Source: Absidia repens
Lineage: Eukaryota; Mucoromycota; Mucoromycetes; Mucorales; Cunninghamellaceae
Assembly (NCBI GenBank): GCA_002105175.1
Contig: MCGE01000046.1
Coordinates: forward strand, 62,001-126,000
DNA: 64,000 nt
Direction: 5' to 3'
In this document: piece after piece, positions 1 through 12,958 of the stretch
How the letters are laid out: each line of letters starts with the position of its first letter
Position numbering within the stretch: the first letter of the stretch is position 1
Notes under the pieces: model-generated
Seen by the model: the letters and a program-made list of their open reading frames with translations, nothing else
What the model was told of the DNA's origin: nothing
Databases searched by the model: none
Position numbers and translations under genes: made by a program

Positions 1-600
1 TGATTAGTACAATGACCATATGATGAAGACACACAAATATTATATTTCTACGTTGACTTCTATTGCTTCTTTTTCAAATTCAAAAAAAAAAAAAAATTAC
101 AGGATTAAATGGAGGGTTTTGCTGGGATGATTTAGACGACCCTACAATTTTTCACTTTAGTGGGGTGATTCTTTGAGAAATTACACATCATGATCAACGT
201 TCACCAACAGTCTTTTCGTTAGGAGGGCAAAAAAAAAAAAAAAAAAAAAAAAACCCCCAAAGAAAATAACATGATACGTATTCACTTCTTCACCATTTGA
301 GCTTTTATGGACAGTACTTTTCTGTTCAACTGACCTTTTGTTCGGTTTTTATTATCGTTTATATTATACCCTGCGCAACAAAAGTAAGGAACTAAACATA
401 TCCTCCATATAAAGTGTAGAAGGTTTTAATTTATCTTAGAGAAAAAGATGCCCTTGTGGTACAGGTTAACATAAGTAGAATAGAACCGCATTACAAACCA
501 AATGCACTAGAAAAAGGAACAATCATAATGGGGGGAGGGGAGCTAGAAAGCCGGTCTTTGATAGGCCGCGCGCAGAACACCTTACAATGGCGACTTTTAT
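1..600. other. Intergenic, no gene seen
   Basis: AT-rich sequence with homopolymer A runs near 82-96 and 229-252. I see no open reading frame with a recognisable domain and no RNA gene. The right edge meets a family M repeat copy at about 601. Confidence 0.5.
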
Positions 601-1300
601 CACTATACTATATGTCAGAAGATAGCTAATAAAAAAAAAATTATTGAAGCGGAATTGGCAGATCCTAAAATTAAGGAAGGGGCTCATTCCAACAAGGAAT
701 TTAACCGGGAGGGTTCTATTGGAGGTACTATGAGGGAGACTGGTCTGAGGTCTGAATAAAATTAATACTATTCTAAAGGAACGTAAAGGAATGGGTGTAA
801 AATGGGGCCTTAAATATTGTACAAGGGGTGATTTTATTTTTTATTTTTTATTGAAATACAACAAACGATCAATGCACTAATCAAACGGGATTGACTGTTA
901 GCAAAAAAAAAGAAAAGGAATCTATTGTTCAAAACATAGGAGACACTAATGAGACATATTTCATTGAAACAAGTAAAAAGAGACATGTTTTATTCAGATA
1001 TAGATACAAACTATGGACAAGCTAACACTAAACTAAGCTAATGAAGGCTCCAAAAAGCCAACTAATGGTGCCCTCAGATCCTACATCCAAAATGAAAGGG
1101 TTTCCCCATGCATCTTGCAATCCCTAAGCTGGAACCCCTTCTAAACTAGTCCTGATACAATTCTAGGTCCAAAATAACCCCATACAAGTCGAGTGGTGAA
1201 GAAAAAATGAAGTGATCAAAAAGAATGAGAGCAGAAAAAATAAAAAACCGCGGGAGAGAGAAAATAAAATATTTCACGTGGGCGGGTTTTGAAATTCCCC
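601..1300 (-). repeat. Family M dispersed repeat, copy 1 (near full length)
   Basis: On the minus strand it begins near an E-box-like CACGTG (about 1275) beside a CCCGCC-type motif and ends after several poly(A)-signal-like motifs (TTCAATAAA near 845, CTGAATAAA near 990). The core contains CATTTTGGAT and TTGTCCATAGTTTGTATC, shared with the copies near 30900, 44700 and 55300. The other end (CACTATA near 601) aligns with the same end of the copies at 30476 and 44235, which suggests a unit of about 650-700 bases. No reading frame is shared between copies. It could be a non-coding transcription unit or a degenerate transposable element. Confidence 0.7.
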
Positions 1301-1339
1301 AAACCTCTCATTCGGGTGTGCCGAGTCTTGAGTTTTAGG

Positions 1340-1840
1340 TTTTAGGTTTGCATCGAGGCATGCTTTTTTATCTCCTTTTTTACCAATTTACAAAGATATC
1401 ACAACTGAACTTCCGTCACGAAATAATATCCAGCAAACCCTTTCTCTTTGATAATCGTTGTAACACCGTCGGGGACTTGCGTGGGAAAGTCTTTAATCTA
1501 GGATCTCAAGACACCATTAGTTGGTTTTTTAGAGACTTCATTAGCCTAGCTTAGTATTGTTAGTTTGTCCATAGTTTGTATCTAAATTCAATAAAGTACG
1601 TCTATTTTTATGTGCTTTATTGAAAAATGTCCCCATTAGTATCACTTATGCTATGTGCGATAGAGCCCTTTTTCCTTCACCATCAGTCATTAGTTTTGAC
1701 CTTTCTTCGAATCTGATTCTAATCCCCTCATGTTTCCTTCAATAAATTCTTCCATTATATCCCTTGTTAGAATGAATTCCTCCGTCTTTATTTTTAGTGT
1801 CTAGAAATATGCTTCAATAAAATATGTCCTTTTTATTATC
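1340..1840 (+). repeat. Family M dispersed repeat, copy 2 (head-to-head with copy 1)
   Basis: The same core occurs on the plus strand: CACCATTAGTTGG near 1513, TTTGTCCATAGTTTGTATC near 1563, then TTCAATAAA near 1588, and further TTCAATAAA motifs near 1740 and 1813. It is more diverged than copy 1 and in opposite orientation, so the two point away from a shared central stretch around 1270-1340 that holds the CACGTG motif. A 68-codon frame here is not conserved in the other copies and was not called. Confidence 0.65.
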
Positions 1841-2280
1841 AGTACTCTGACTCGTCGTGTTTTAGGACTGTCAGTATTGTGAGTGTTCTACCAAAGACTT
1901 GCTCTGTAATACAGTATGACTTATACTCCCCGTGTACCGAAGGAACCAGCCGGTAGTTCTATCATTCACTGTCAAAGATAATAATAGTCCTGCTCGACCA
2001 ATAATTATACAAATAAATCTAACTTGTACTGTATGTGTAGCCAGGGCTTTATATAGTTTAACATTGCTTTCTAGCTTATATATGGCTACTTTCCCTCCGA
2101 TGTCTAAGGACTAGCAAAGGGTTGATAGTTCTAGGTCATTTAATATGAAACGTGGCCAGATTCTCACTCTTCATCACTGTAGTTTCCATTATATTGAACT
2201 ACTGCATTTATATCACCATAGTTTTTTTTTAACTTTTGTTTTACGCATGGAATAATAATGATAACCAAACATCTCCCAGA
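1841..2280. other. Intergenic, no gene seen
   Basis: No supportable coding or RNA feature. A stretch near 2075-2155 (TATATGGCT, then GATAGTTCTAGGTC) loosely resembles a stretch near 11229-11300 and may be a further old repeat. Confidence 0.4.
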
Positions 2281-2399
2281 TAACATATAACATATAACAT
2301 ATAACATATAACATATAACATATAACATATAACATATAACATATAACATATAACATATAACATATAACATATAACATATAACATATAACATATAACATA
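2281..2399. repeat. 7-base tandem repeat, unit TAACATA, about 17 copies
   Basis: The unit TAACATA repeats head to tail almost without error for about 120 bases. It lies about 240 bases beyond the WDR81-like stop codon, in the likely 3' flank. The YVICYML-rich frames on the minus strand are translations of the repeat and are not genes. It does not match the common telomere unit TTAGGG. Confidence 0.95.
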
Positions 2400-2641
2400 A
2401 TAAATTGGTAAAAAGAGCTTTTATTTCATTGATAAATATGGAAGGGGGTATTTGTGTGTGGGTTGTGTTATTTTGTAATAAGAATAAATATGTGATATGT
2501 TGAGACTAATAATAAAACAAAGCTAGGAAACGAAGGAAGGGATAATATATACTTTACATAGTGACAACATTGTCTAGACGTCAAAGCTATAGATAGAAGG
2601 AGAATAAAGGAAAATTGAATGGTGACAAAGGAGAGGAGAGA

Positions 2642-5600
2642 CTAAGCATATAGAAATATTTCACCTTCCGTGCACCCAAATAGTAGTAACTGATCGGCAG
2701 GTACGACTGTAAAAGCGCTGACTTGAGATTTCATGATTGATGGTTTGAATTTCGATGAGTAGGATTGAGTCTATATATGAGAAAAAAAAGTTATAATGTT
2801 AGTATGATTCTATCAACCACCGTCTATTTTTCTTTTCTCTTGATGTCTTATTGGATTACTTACATCATCATTGATAGGTATAAATGACACCGAATTATTT
2901 CCATTAATTGTCAAAACTTCATCTTTAAAAGTGTCCAAAGATACAACATCCAAAGTGGTAGGTATAGTCTTGACCAGGGCTAGTCGATTAACATTCCAGC
3001 AGCAGATAACATGATCTGCAGGGGCACAGGTCACTAATAGGTCATTTGCATAAAACTTCAGCTATTATATTAAAAAAAGACGATGTGAGATACTGTCGGT
3101 ATTGATTCCAAAATTTTTCATTTACCAATGTAACTTCAGTTTCCCCTCCTTTCCAATTGGCAACTAGTGTACCCGTCCTAGTCTCCAGTAAAGCGATAAT
3201 ACCAGATGAATACCCTACTGCAACTAATGTCTCAGATTGGTTGACTGTGATAGCACGAATAGTCCCAGATGTAATAGATGCGCTTGATTTCCAAGTGTGC
3301 AAAAGGCATTGATTGTGTGTATCCAAAAACCTGCACAAATAAGCAATAATATCAGTAAAAGTGTATCTAATATCCATATAAACTTACAGTTTTCCACTTA
3401 CGTTAAATATCCTTCCATGGTAGCACCAACTAAATTTCGAGATTGCAGGAATGGTTTTAGAGACACAATAAATGATCGTCCAGTATTGAATTGATGGAGT
3501 GGTTTTGCTGTCTCAGGACTCCATAGCTACGGCAAAACATAAATAATATTAAAAAGTCAGTAATTCATATCAAATTCACATGAGTCGTATTGGAGTAGGT
3601 GAATTTCAAGTAGTTCTTACGTGTACATGTCCATCGCAACTTGCAACCATGTCGATTTGTCCATTGTGAGAAGATAAAAAATGAATATCGTTGATAGCCC
3701 CCGACGGTGACCACTATAGGTTATCAGACTATCCGAATAAGGCTCCGTTTCCCAATTCTCAATTCCTTGATGCACATTCAATGACCACAGTTTAACGGTA
3801 CGGTCTTTCGAGCCAGATGCAAATAGCTTTTCAGACTCATCCACCGTCAGAGATCGTATCGATGAAGTATGACCTTGTAATTAAAAATAAAAATAAATTC
3901 GTTAGTACTTTCCAGCACGTATTTATTTAACCTGGTCAAGCTTACCAGCAAATCCTCGGAGTTTCAGGTCGTTGAATGAGAATTGCATTGATTTCGACAT
4001 TTCCTCTATAAAAGGAACGGTGGAAGGGAGCATTAGTTTACAAAATAAACATATGATAAGGAAATCCATAATAATTACCTGAATTTGTTGATAAGAATCG
4101 ATTCCAATTTCTGAAAGCAAATAAACATTGAGTGTAAGATGTAGTGCTGACATAATTTCATGTGTATATATATGGACTTACTTTTTGTCTTCAGGGGAGG
4201 GCCTCCATTTCGTTTTCCATGGCAGCACACTAGTTGATATTTTACTTTTATTCAGAGCACTATGCAAGTAAAGTAAGAAAATTGAAGCACGATTTCCAAG
4301 CTTTTCTATACATCAATACTATTCTTACCTTTCCTTTTCCGCAAGCTTTTGTTGACCACTGACTGCCAAAAGAGCCGATGAAGATGATTTCTTGCTGTTT
4401 ATGCTTGCACTACTGGAATCAGTAATTGATGATGTTGATGACGATAGTACTAATGGGACGTTTTTTGGTTTTTGATGCTCGATATAGGCATTGTTTCCAC
4501 TCTGGATTTGATGAAGAGGCATGGTTGTCAGAAGAGGGATGAAATTATAAAGATCTTTGGTAGCATAATCGTAAAGTTTTGTTGAATCGAGCAAACGAGT
4601 TCCGTCTTCAACAATCGTTTTTCCAGTTGTCTTCTTTTGAGGTGTATCTTGCTGCTGGGTCTGAGTTTCTTTTCTTGATGACAGCTTGATCCAGGACATA
4701 AGTTTATTGTTGCTGTCTTTGGAGATGATCGTCTGTGTTGTGATGCCTTCAAATTCTGTAGGTGATGATTGTTGATCTGATAATGATGGAGTATTCAACT
4801 GACTGTTGTCCCGTTCTTGCACGGATTCCAAAGCTGTTTCGGTCACTGTGGAAGTTGGCGGCTTGGGTTCCAACGAGAAGCTATCATACATCATTGCTTC
4901 TATCGCAGTACTAAATAGGAAGTATAATGAAATTGTTAGGTCAGTCACCTAAAATCTGCTTTTCCTTTTCCAGTTTACCTAGTAGGAATCAGCCGGTACA
5001 TAGTGTTTTTGCCCACAATTTCGCATAACCTTGAATACGCATACATCATCTAAGAACATCATAGCAGTAAAAATATTAGTCATGGTCAGTAATCCCGTTC
5101 TGAAAAATTACCTGGCAGTTTTTCCGAGGATCCAGCTTTGACATTTCATTGCCGGTTGAGGGATCGTCCGTCGGAACGGTGGATATAAAACCTGAGAAGT
5201 ACTTCCGTAAAATAGGGATAACCTGTACAATAAATATTTCATTTTTTTTTTTTTTTTTTTTTTTTGTAAAAATAATAATTGGTTAGTACAACATATATTG
5301 AATCAATGAGGAGGGGTACTTTATTACCGTAGATTCCCAATCAGATAATGGTAGTGCTGCCGTTAGCTGTAGTAAGTATTCAATACTGCGCATGCTGATC
5401 GTCAATTGCAAAATAGGTATCGAGGATGACAAATCTTGTTCCAGACCCGGGGTAGTAGGCGACGGAGATGATGATAGTGTTGGAGATGGAGTGAGTGATA
5501 GAATAGGTTCTAATAAGCGGTAAAGGGTTTCCATCAGACCCGACTTGAGTTCCGTGATGATAGCCTGGTTTGACATGAACGGTAAAAGCTTCCCTAGTAA

Positions 5601-8600
5601 CATTAGCACCACATAATTCACCCTTGCATCCCGTTCGTTGATCACTTTTCCATTTGTGGGGGCAGTAATGAGTGAGATAAGGTACGTATATTGGACTGAT
5701 GTAAAAGTTTCCCCAAAAAGTGTACCCGCAATAACCACCACCGAGTTTAATAGGATTGGTTTGATTGAGTCATCACGGAAGAGAAGCTTTACCAGTTGAC
5801 GTACAATATGTTTGGAAGTAAGGACAGGACCTAATAATTTGCATATTTGAACAAGTGAATCACTGGCAAGTTCAGGCACAGATGTGGTTCCCCCGGTTGT
5901 TGGAGTCATTGTGATGCTGGGTGATGCTGGTGAAGACATATCGTCAGGTATAGGCGTAATTGAGGATTCTGATGCTGTCTTTGAAATTCCACCATTCATT
6001 GCAAGCGCCTCCAAGTAGCAAGGCAACATCTGTTGAAGGAAGAAAGCAATGCCTAGTCGTTTGATGAATTCCTTAACCACCTTTGTTTCAAACAGAATCT
6101 TCGGTATTGCTGGTCGTAATGTCTATAAAGATAGTGATATTTAGAATAATTGAATATCATGATATCTGGTATGTCTTACTTCAAACATTGCTATCACAGG
6201 TTTCAGGAGATATTTGCGAGTATTTTCTCGCCCCAGCCGGTGCGCCAATTTGGAGAATAACCCAATAGAGCCTACTCGTGTTTCATGATGAGTGAAGAGT
6301 TGTATGAATGTGGGAAGAATCAATAAGAAGGCCTACGGACAAAATACAGTTCAAAATATTTAAAATATGAAAAAAATAAGTGACAATACTTTTTCTTGAA
6401 CATACTTCGTCTTCAAGTTCACATATCCGATCAATCCACTTGTCAGCTAAATAAAGACGCCTTGACCACTCCCTATCGTGATAAAGTATGTGAATATGAG
6501 CAACCTCATATTATCATTTTTCATTTGCTTTTCAATATACTTACGCTTGATAAAAGGCTGCCAAGTATTCGTACATATCAGGAATGTGATCCGCAAGAGG
6601 GAAGGAGAGTCGAGGATCACGCATAGACATAGCTGGGAAAGACGCAAACAGAATCGATTTGGCAGTAGGGCGATCATACCAGATGTCAGATTTGAGTGCT
6701 GAGATGACGCCAGTAACCTCTGGGGGTAACTAAAAATCGAAAAAAGTAAATCATCAAGTAAATTTTCCTTTCCATTTTTACATTTTTTGCATCGTCTTAC
6801 ATTTGCCCTTTCAGTAGAAGTGATGTCATATGATATTTCCCCATTGTCAGTTTCCAAATATACACATGCACTTGCACCGCCAGTACTAGCACCTGTATTG
6901 GAGTCACCATCGTTGTCGAGAGTCACCCGGTTTTGATTTCCTGCCATCAATATTTTCTCCATCACTTGGCCAACGCAAAGCATGTCATGAGCAGTTTCAA
7001 CAGAAAAAACATTGGTTGCTGGTGGAAGATCGTGGTCGGGATCTATATTGTAGCGCTTTTTCGTAATAGGATCATCCTCAGGTAATGCGGGGTTTCTTGG
7101 TATGGTATCGATTTCATCCAGTGCCGCCTTGTTGGTTGCTGAAAACTTCATAGTGTCTTCATAGTGAATCAAATTTTCCAAAAAGTATTCATCAGGTATT
7201 TCCATCGGTAATTTAATTGATTCATTTCGTAATGCCGAAGAGATGTTGTTCGATGTCACATTCAGCCCATTTAATCCCAAACCACCGATTCCCGTATTGT
7301 CGAATGATATAGTTTTGCTGGTGACTGATAACGACGTGTCGACAGATGATGTGGTTGAATGTACAGATGAAGCTCGTCCCCTTGAGCTAAGAGTAAGGCT
7401 CGACGGGCTCTCAGAAATCCCGTATCTGTTGTGGTTCGTTGTCGTTGTTGCTGACAATGGTGAAGTAGGGGTGGGTGCTAGCTGCTGTTGTTGTTCTTGT
7501 TGTTGCTGTTGTGATTGCTGCTGCTGTTGTGGCTGTGGTTGTTGATGTTGGTGCAGTGACTGTGATGACGGTTCTTGTTGATGCGATGGTTGTGATGACA
7601 GTTGTTGATGTTGTTGAGGTGACGGTTGCAGTGACAGTTGTGGTTGTTGGTTCTCAATTCCCAGGTATTTGTTGTTCACTGAAAATAAAGGATTTGCTTG
7701 CGTGGACCGATCACTTGAAGACGTTTCCAATATACGGGGTGGAATTGTGGAACCAGAGGCGTTTTCCGTTGATTTCTTCAATACATTCTGTTCAAATAAG
7801 CTATTTAAAAGATGTAAAATATTAGTCTTTCTTCCTATGCAGTTGGTTGTAACAAAGTTGGTGACAATATATTTACCTTCGAGCATTGTTCCAGTTACAA
7901 CCACGCTGAGGGTGATCATCTTGGAAGAGTTGTATAATACCATGCTTCATAAAGCTGTTCTGACCTGCCAACAAAGGAAGTGCTACATTTTTGGATTCGA
8001 TTGCTTCCTTTCCTGATTAATCAAAGCCTTTGAGTATGAAATATACGCCTGCAATTTTTTTTTTTTTTTTCGTTTTTGATTACCTGTCAAGCGGTTTCCA
8101 AATGTCAAATCGATCCAATGATGCAGCATGGAAGAAACATGATCACTTTCAAGGGCTTCAGCATGCCGATGGATGAAATCTTCCGGAGACGTTGACCAAC
8201 TAAATATTAATAAAGGTCAATAAAAGGCGATTTGCAAACTAAAATCAAATATGGGAAACTTACCTTGGGATTTGAAGGTCCGCCATATCTTCATGAAGAG
8301 ATTTGAAGATGGTAGGATCTATTTCGTGAAAACAATTGATCAGTGATATAGTTAGTCAATCAGTTCCCGCCATAGTACATATATATTTGAAGTTCTTTAC
8401 CGGTATAAAATTCAGGGATGCATTCGTCTGGTGTCCATTGATATAATCGCTGCATAGAAGATGGATATTCATTGGGTTCGTACTTGGATCGAACAAATTG
8501 GCATAATACCTAAAGAAACAAAATTGAATTTTTTGTTTGTGTATTCACCAAAATAAAAAGTTTCAGGGACTACTTACGGGTATAGGTGTCTTTCGAGCGA

Positions 8601-10542
8601 GGTATACATAGTAAGTGATATCTGAGAGAATATCGGTTATGTGGTGAGGTACAGGTCCATCAAATGTAAAGTCCAATTGTTCGTCACCTAAATCAGTAAA
8701 AAGAAACATAATTAGCATACGTTGATAAAGTAATTCTGAAAATAACTAGATAAATACCTTTGTTAATTCTAAATTTTGTTTTCGTAAAGTCACGCCAACC
8801 GCTTTCGATACTTGTTCCAGTAAAATCAGTAACCCACGGTAGAATTGGATGGAAGTTGGGGTCACCTTCACGTCGGCCTAATCAAAACAAAATAAAACGC
8901 CTTAGTAACACTGATTTCTAACCATTAATTATTAGTATATTACCTGCCAGAGTGTTAAGAATCATAAGATAAGAGAAGTTCGAAATGTCACCACGTACCC
9001 ATTGCATCACTATAGGTTCCTCGGTAAGTTCTAACATATGAGAGAGTGAGAGAGACATAAGTATTAATTATTTTCATGATGAGCAGCATTATTTTGTGGG
9101 CGATGTATCTCACCTTGATATAAAGGGAAGTGCTGAATATCCTCATCCATTGATACATCTAATAACCGAAATAATCCGCAACAATTTAGTAATTCACCTT
9201 TGCAATTCTACCCAAAAGCATCTTTCCCTGCAGTATTACCGTTGTTCAATGTCTTTGAGCCATATTGTATTCCAGATATTTGAATCCAAAGATTTTCATC
9301 CACAAAAATATTGGAAGGTAGGATGTTCCCATGCAGTATACCACGGCTATGTAAACTCGCTACTATCCGAAGGAGCTGATAAATAATAAAACCTTTCTTC
9401 AAATTTGAGTCCAGTATTCCAGGATTGTATGTGATGAGATCTTGCAGTGTCGTTCCCCGATAAGTTGCAAGAAAATAGTAAGCCGTGTCCGATTCCACAA
9501 TAGCGAACACATCGGGTAAATTTGAATTGGACGTATCTGCAGGCAAAGGTTGTGTTGGTATTGATGTAGTGCGTAATGATGGTGATACATTTTCAGCACT
9601 GCAATTGTCATAATCGTCATCGACGTCCTGTAGAGTTAAAATGCTGCACTGGTCTTCTTCATCTTTCGATTTCACCACACGATAATGTCGACTTTTTGGC
9701 CAGAGCATAGTCCGAACCCGCTGAATAAATACCTTTACATAAAACAAGGTAATTTTAGTAAGTTAATGGCAGAATGCATCAATATAAGTTTGTTTGTTTG
9801 TTGTTGTTTTTTTGCTTACCAAATTCCCATCGATTGTAGTTGAAGAGGTGTCGTTAAGTATGGATTCGAAGCCACTAAAAGCATCAGTCAGGGTTTTCAA
9901 TTTTTCGTCCTCAGTTTTCCCTTCAAGCAAACCATGGATATAGCTAGTCAAGGGCCATTGCTGGTGATAAGGTGATACCTGGTTCCTTCGGTCCTTCAAC
10001 ACTATAGGTTGATGATAAAGTGGTAAACTATTGACTCCCAAAAAGAAAAAGAAAAAAAAAGTCAGGGGATTCCTGTTTCATAAACGCAACAATGCCTTCA
10101 GTACCTTTTACTTGATGATAAGGCCAGCTTGGGGAGTACATTCACATAAATATTGTTGGTGGGTGCCTGTTTTTGTTGACTAGGATCGGTGGGTATATGA
10201 CGGACATAAGATGGTGTTTTCACATTAATGACTTTGCGTTTCCTGTTGCTATCGTTACTGTTGCGGTTGTCGTTGTCGTCTGCTGTTGAGCCGGAATACG
10301 CGTTACAAATAGTATCAATCCACTCAGTATCAACCTAAATGTATTCCCCCCGAAAAAAAATAGAGATATTAGTAAAAGATCTTGAAAACTTAATTTCGAT
10401 AAAATATGAAAAGTTGCCTTACCACGCAACAAGCAGCTGTTCCTTTGTTTTTCCCAGAAGAAAAGAAGGGAAATGCAACATCTATCTTGAGATCCTTCGC
10501 AATAAGTTCCTTGAGCTTAGATGTTGTAAATCCATAGTCCAT
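2642..10542 (-). CDS. WDR81: WDR81-like BEACH/WD40 protein
   Basis: A large multi-exon gene. Exon 1 starts at ATG 10542 ([18 protein letters not shown]); the last exon ends [15 protein letters not shown] with a stop at 2642. In order from the N-terminus: a kinase-like segment (exon 9208-9747) with [10 protein letters not shown] where an active kinase would have HRD; a BEACH domain (about 8040-9060) with [24 protein letters not shown] and [10 protein letters not shown] blocks; a long low-complexity exon (6447-7943) with poly-Gln; helical-repeat-like exons (5283-6323); and C-terminal WD40 repeats (2642-3850). The order kinase-like, BEACH, WD40 is that of WDR81, which in animals works with WDR91 to restrain endosomal PI3-kinase activity and in aggrephagy. 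The N-terminal kinase is probably inactive. The many small introns make some inner exon edges approximate. The poly-Gln tract is absent from the animal protein as I recall it. Confidence 0.88.
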
Positions 10543-10886
10543 TGTCGCTGACTTTAACCTTGTATCAAGATTATTTCTTGAATCGAGATTTTTCTAGGTT
10601 TTTTTTTCGTTTGAAAAAAAAAAAGGAATGGAAGGTGGAAATGGAAATTTTACCTTCATGCCTCAATTCCAAATTTCACCATATTTCACATCCCGCCGTG
10701 ACTGATTCTAATACTGCAGAAGACTACCGAAAATACCCAAACTATAGGCAAAAACTTGTTCGCAACCCTCGTCCAAATTTTTCTAAACTTTGCATATAAA
10801 TTAAAGTAATTTTAAAATACTTTTCTTTTAAAACTACAAGTATTCCTCCACTCTTTCGCTGTAGCGTCTGGGGCAACATTTGTAAT

Positions 10887-11155
10887 ATGTAGCTGATAAA
10901 AAATGCAATGTTTCCACTTCAGGTAGCAGATAAAAGATACAATATTTCTACTTTTGATAGCTGATAAAAAATGCAACGTTTCCACTTCAGGTAGCAGATA
11001 AAAGATACAATGTTTCTACTTTTGATAGCTGATAAAAAATGCAACGTTTCCACTTCAGGTAGCAGATAAAAGATACAATGTTTCTACCTTTGATAGCTGA
11101 TAAAAGATGCAATGTTTCCACTTCAGGTAGCAGATAAAAGAAGCAATATTTCCAC
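10887..11155. repeat. Minisatellite, 68-base unit made of two related 34-base halves
   Basis: Two related 34-base units alternate: one begins GATAGCTGATAAAA, the other GGTAGCAGATAAAAG. Each contains a TGCAACGTTTCCAC or TACAATGTTTCTAC type block. About four 68-base periods are present, starting about 345 bases upstream of the WDR81-like ATG. There are no unique spacers between units, so it is not a CRISPR array. The minus-strand frame over it is a translation of the repeat. Confidence 0.9.
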
Positions 11156-11389
11156 TTTGAGCACCAAGGCAAAATAGGAAATAGATAACTCTCATATAGC
11201 GAATTTTGCACTTGTTTTTTTCAGCGTATATATGGCTCCTTGCCCCATCCTTGGAGACCTTGCGCCTAGTTGACAGTTCTAGACCGTTTCATATACAACA
11301 TGGTATTATTTCCGTTCTACCATTCATATAATCAACCAAGACTATATTGTCGACGTAACAGCTCCACTAGACTCGGCATATTGTATATA

Positions 11390-12270
11390 TGGTGCGGCTC
11401 ACTTATAATGTCAAATATTAGGCATGATCCTAGAAAGCTGATAGTTTTTTAAAAAATGGTCACCTCAAAAAAATAATCTATAAACATGATAATTCAGAAC
11501 TTTAAGAACAAAACTTGTACATCGGTAATAAAAAAAGAAAAACTTATCAGCCTTCAAAAAAAGAAGACTTTGGCTGGTTGGCCTAGGATTTGAAACGTAT
11601 CTGATGTACTAAAAAGGAAAATTTATTTTGTAAAACACCGCGAAAACTGTAAAATATTATACAGAAAACAAGGTCCTGTTTTTTGCTCGTTCCCGCTCCC
11701 ATATCAAGCGTAGCTAATAGATGTAGATGTAGACGTAGATTGTAAGACTTGCAAATGAGGATTAGTTTATGTATTTTTATTTACTATTTGTACAATAAAA
11801 AGTGCCGTCCCTTCTTTTTTTTTGTTGTTGTTGTACGGACACACACCCGTTTGTATTTTTCTGCTTATAATAAGTCCATGTATATACATTTGGTAAGACA
11901 ATCAAACAATGATAGAAAAAGGCAAGACAAAGTTTATTCAGTAGTAATTATAACAATGACAACCAATACTAAACTAAGATGAAGGTTAATCTAATAGTGG
12001 TCCCGAATTCTGGATCCAAAATGAAAGGGGTTCCCCATGCATCTCGTAAGACCTGAGCTGAAAACCCTTCTAAACTAGTCCTGACGCTAATCCCAGTTGA
12101 ACAACATCCCATTGAGATCAATGAAATGGCGGTGACTTGAGGAAAAAAAAAAAAAGAAAAGAAAGGAAGGAGGGAAAAAAAAGGCTTTAAAAGGTATTTT
12201 TCAAACTGCGATTGAAGCCATAAATTTGAAATGAAAATTGAAAATTTGACATTATAAGCGAGCCGCACCA
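11390..12270. mobile_element. TIR element TE1 (non-autonomous, TA-flanked, deleted copy)
   Basis: The ends are inverted repeats: left TGGTGCGGCTCACTTATA, right ending AGCGAGCCGCACCA. TA lies on both sides (11388-11389 and 12271-12272), the target-site pattern of the Tc1/mariner group. The left 240 bases match the left end of TE2 and the right 350 bases match its right end, but the middle of TE2 is absent, so this is an internally deleted relative of about 880 bases. No transposase frame is present. It contains one M-type module at about 11930-12130. Confidence 0.85.
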
Positions 12271-12420
12271 TAAAGTGATATCCAAGGTCCGAAAATTGAA
12301 GTCAACAGCTCAAAAGAAAAGGATTTTTTTTTAATACGAATAAGTTATTGAAACACTGGTCATAAATCAACGATATTTAAAGCTTGTTTAATAATAAATG
12401 TTTACATCGTTATATACGTA

Positions 12421-12684
12421 TTACTCTTTTTTTTTTGGCTTTTTGGAGTGGAAGCGTCGGGTGAAAAAAAAAATCTGGGTGAAAAAGGCGCAAAGCACCA
12501 TAAATGCCGGAGTCATATTATCAAAATACAACATGACATAGCTCACAACGAGGTTCAAATATAAAAGAAGAATGAAAAAGGCTGGAATATAGTACGTGGA
12601 ACTTCCTATAATTATAAAAGGATAACAATTTATACTTGCAATCCGCTTCCTTATATTGCTTGGTAAAATAGTATACTTCGCCAT
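12421..12684 (-). CDS. Possible small membrane protein, 87 aa
   Basis: A single open frame with an ATG start at 12684. I do not recognise a family. Two hydrophobic segments can be seen (about residues 21-45 and 50-75, including IPAFFILLLYLNLVVSYVML), followed by a basic tail ending KKKE, which fits a dilysine KKxx ER-retrieval signal at the extreme C-terminus. It lies alone between TE1 and the 35-aa frame at 12959. Against it: small size, no recognised homology, no clear poly(A) signal nearby, and Lys-rich ends can arise by chance in A-rich DNA. Confidence 0.3.
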   Translation of the reverse strand: MAKYTILPSNIRKRIASINCYPFIIIGSSTYYIPAFFILLLYLNLVVSYVMLYFDNMTPAFMVLCAFFTQIFFFTRRFHSKKPKKKE

Positions 12685-12958
12685 AGTGTATTACGAATGA
12701 TTGATAGGAGGCACCTAGAGAAGCAATTTATTTAATACGATTGGCATGTTATCCTGTTAAAGAAAAAGTCGTCTAATATCATAAACATGGCATATAATAA
12801 AATATAAAAGAAGTATGGTAGGTATCAATTTTTATTAATTAACAAATAGTATGAAGAATGAATGTGTGTAAATGTGGTGCGGTAAATGTAATAAGTGTAG
12901 TGCTAAAATGCTAGTGAATATAAACAGAAAGGAGAACAAGGAGGGAGTAATAATGAGT

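Noticed and set aside
2164..2398. Minus-strand frames of repeated MLYVICY
   Set aside because: Translation of the 7-base microsatellite.
7243..7825. Plus-strand frames rich in Cys/Val
   Set aside because: They are the antisense of the poly-Gln stretch of the WDR81-like gene.
10887..11155. CRISPR-like spaced repeat
   Set aside because: Units abut and alternate with no unique spacers, and the genome is eukaryotic.
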